From the NCBI GenBank assembly GCA_045862995.1, contig BTVX01000004.1, positions 1 through 64,000 of the forward strand: 64,000 bases of DNA. The letters run 5' to 3'. Positions 62,971 to 64,000 of the stretch are shown piece by piece. The stretch comes from UBA2387 sp019454665 (GTDB taxonomy: Bacteria > Armatimonadota > Fimbriimonadia > Fimbriimonadales > Fimbriimonadaceae). The position numbers and the translations under genes are program-made. A model generated the notes under the pieces. The model was not told the origin of the DNA, did not search any database, and was given only the letters and a program-made list of their open reading frames with translations. Position 1 is the stretch's first letter, and each line of letters opens with the position of its first letter.

Positions 62971-63029
62971 CGCAACCCATTCACGATTCACGATTCACAT
63001 TCACATCCCCCCCAAAGTTTGGAGGGGCG

Positions 63030-63080
63030 TCGGCAGGTGGTCGGCAAGTGGTTGGCAGGTGGACCAGTGCGACCTGCCGA
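63030..63080. repeat. Second, shorter 11-bp iteron array
   Basis: TCGGCAGGTGG, TCGGCAAGTGG and TTGGCAGGTGG (63030-63062), then ACCAGTG and CGACCTGCCGA (63070-63080). This is the same design as the array at 62794, with the same kind of centre. Between the arrays are short TTCAC repeats (about 62980-63005) and the palindrome CCAAAGTTTGG. The region 62775-63395 has no supported gene. Confidence 0.85.
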
Positions 63081-63395
63081 CGCACGCCTATTCTCTCCAC
63101 GCTCGCCCCGCCATCGCGTCAACCTCCCGGCTCGCTCGGTCCTGGCTGCAGACGCGACCGGATTCGGGCCAGGGAAACTAGGGCACGGTGCAGGAGTCAC
63201 GGAGCCGGGTGCCGACCTGCGGGGAACGTGCTGGCAGGGCGCTTGCGTTGGCGACAGACGCCTCGCCAAACACCCAGCTCACAAGGATTGTACTCATGCA
63301 CACCCGCCGGTCACCCAGTCCTCGACCAGCTTGGGTGGCGGCTTGGACCGATTTGCAAGGCGGACCGGAGGCTTGCGGCAAAGTGTACGCATAAT

Positions 63396-63623
63396 ATGGC
63401 TGTGGACCGCGAACTGACCATCGTGTTCGAGCCTGCGGAAGAAGGCGGATTCACCGCCTACATTCCGGAGGTGCCCGGCGCTGTCTCCGAGGGTGAGACG
63501 ATCAGCGAGGCCCGGGACATGGTCCTTGACGCGTTGCGCGAGCTCACGCAGTACAGGCGCCAAGCGGCGCTGAGGGCAAAATCGCCTCGGTCCGTCGTCG
63601 AGCGAATCGCCTCGGTTTCCTAG
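63396..63623 (+). CDS. hicB: HicB-family antitoxin-like protein, orphan
   Basis: The 75-aa protein has the HicB fold signature: LTIVFEPAEEGGFTAYIPEVPG, then SEGETISEARDMVLDALREL. HicB is a degenerate RNase-H-like antitoxin that binds HicA. No HicA-like gene lies on either side: upstream is the iteron region, and downstream is a convergent methyltransferase gene after 10 bp. It may act on a distant HicA or have another role. Confidence 0.8.
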   Translation: MAVDRELTIVFEPAEEGGFTAYIPEVPGAVSEGETISEARDMVLDALRELTQYRRQAALRAKSPRSVVERIASVS

Positions 63624-63633
63624 CTCCGGCAAT

Positions 63634-64000
63634 TTAGCCACGAAATGCCCGCTTGCGCTCCAGGGCTAAGTTCGGCTGCAGCCTGGGGCGCTCGTACCGC
63701 GAAGCAACTGGGCATTCGAGCTCAAGGTCGAGTTCGTTCAATCGTTCATGAACCGCGACATCCATCGCCTTCCTTGCCAGCGCAACATACGTGGCAGAAC
63801 TATCCACACCAATGAAATGCCTGCCCTCGAGCACAGCTGCAACTGCGGACGTTCCGCTCCCAACAAACGGATCGATCACTAAGTCGCCCGGATCGGAAAG
63901 CAGTCGGATCACGCGGCGGGGAAGCTCCAGTGGGAACTTTGCTTCATGGTCGTCGTTCGCGCGGACAGATGGGATGTTCCAAACCGCTCTCGAACCCCAT
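63634..64000 (-). CDS. Site-specific DNA methyltransferase, C-terminal part, cut by window end
   Basis: The frame runs off the window at 64000; about 121 residues are visible. They show NDDHEAKFPLELPRRVI, then motif I DLVIDPFVGSGTSAVAAVLEG and FIGVDSS, the late motif I position of beta-class amino-methyltransferases (N4-cytosine or N6-adenine). An internal ATG is not present at the usual start, so the gene begins outside. A partner nuclease, if any, would also be outside. Confidence 0.85.
   Translation of the reverse strand, partial: WGSRAVWNIPSVRANDDHEAKFPLELPRRVIRLLSDPGDLVIDPFVGSGTSAVAAVLEGRHFIGVDSSATYVALARKAMDVAVHERLNELDLELECPVASRYERPRLQPNLALERKRAFRG

Noticed and set aside
62794..63080. 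CRISPR array
   Set aside because: Units are 11 bp and contiguous without spacers, and they reverse orientation; there are no cas genes.

Overview
The window is about 64 kb of high-GC, gene-dense bacterial chromosome with no rRNA, CRISPR array or recognisable transposase. Several features together suggest an Armatimonadota bacterium, probably Fimbriimonadales-like: a PEP-CTERM exosortase substrate, a lone pseudopilin, many large secreted peptidases (M14, M1, S9) and glycan-related enzymes, an SBP-permease fusion in a sugar ABC system, and many genes with a -10 box directly before the start codon. This is inference from gene style; no rRNA marker is present.

Layout. 0-5 kb: sugar ABC transporter on the minus strand (SBP-permease fusion and second permease) split by a four-helix-bundle gene bracketed by inverted heptamer arrays. 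5-11 kb: a small gene pair of toxin-antitoxin type, an sdpR-sdpI operon, a tRNA-Glu-like relic, and a hypothetical stretch with base use unlike its neighbours. 11-26 kb: prfB with its programmed frameshift, secreted M14 and M1 peptidases, a VKOR-thioredoxin/pseudopilin/Cys-rich secreted operon, a possible structured RNA, an FAD oxidoreductase, and an ATPase plus small-partner module. 25.5-35.6 kb: envelope and metabolism operons (GT39, TPR, alpha/beta hydrolase, ABC exporter, MqnA, methyltransferase, GT2). 35.6-38.2 kb: a PaeR7I/XhoI-type restriction-modification system between 28-bp direct repeats. 38-48.5 kb: YHS lipoprotein, gyrB, GAF protein, S9 peptidase, CNNM/CBS protein, nucleotidyltransferase, MFS, TPR. 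48.5-52.5 kb: PEP-CTERM protein, beta-helix protein, ACT protein, a small membrane ORF with an in-frame TGA, FecR-domain protein. 52.5-60 kb: a toxin-antitoxin area (damaged mazEF, damaged mntA-hepT, intact antitoxin-PIN, Fic protein with an operator-like repeat, DUF559 nuclease between GC hairpins). 60-64 kb: gcvT, a GH9 glycosidase, an 11-bp iteron-like array, an orphan HicB, and the end of a DNA methyltransferase.

About twenty genes have a TANNNT-like hexamer ending 5-9 nt before the start codon. That predicts leaderless mRNAs; Shine-Dalgarno starts occur mainly inside operons and at the PEP-CTERM and FecR genes, which have longer leaders. I used this rule to choose several starts. Product names rest on reading motifs, not on searches.
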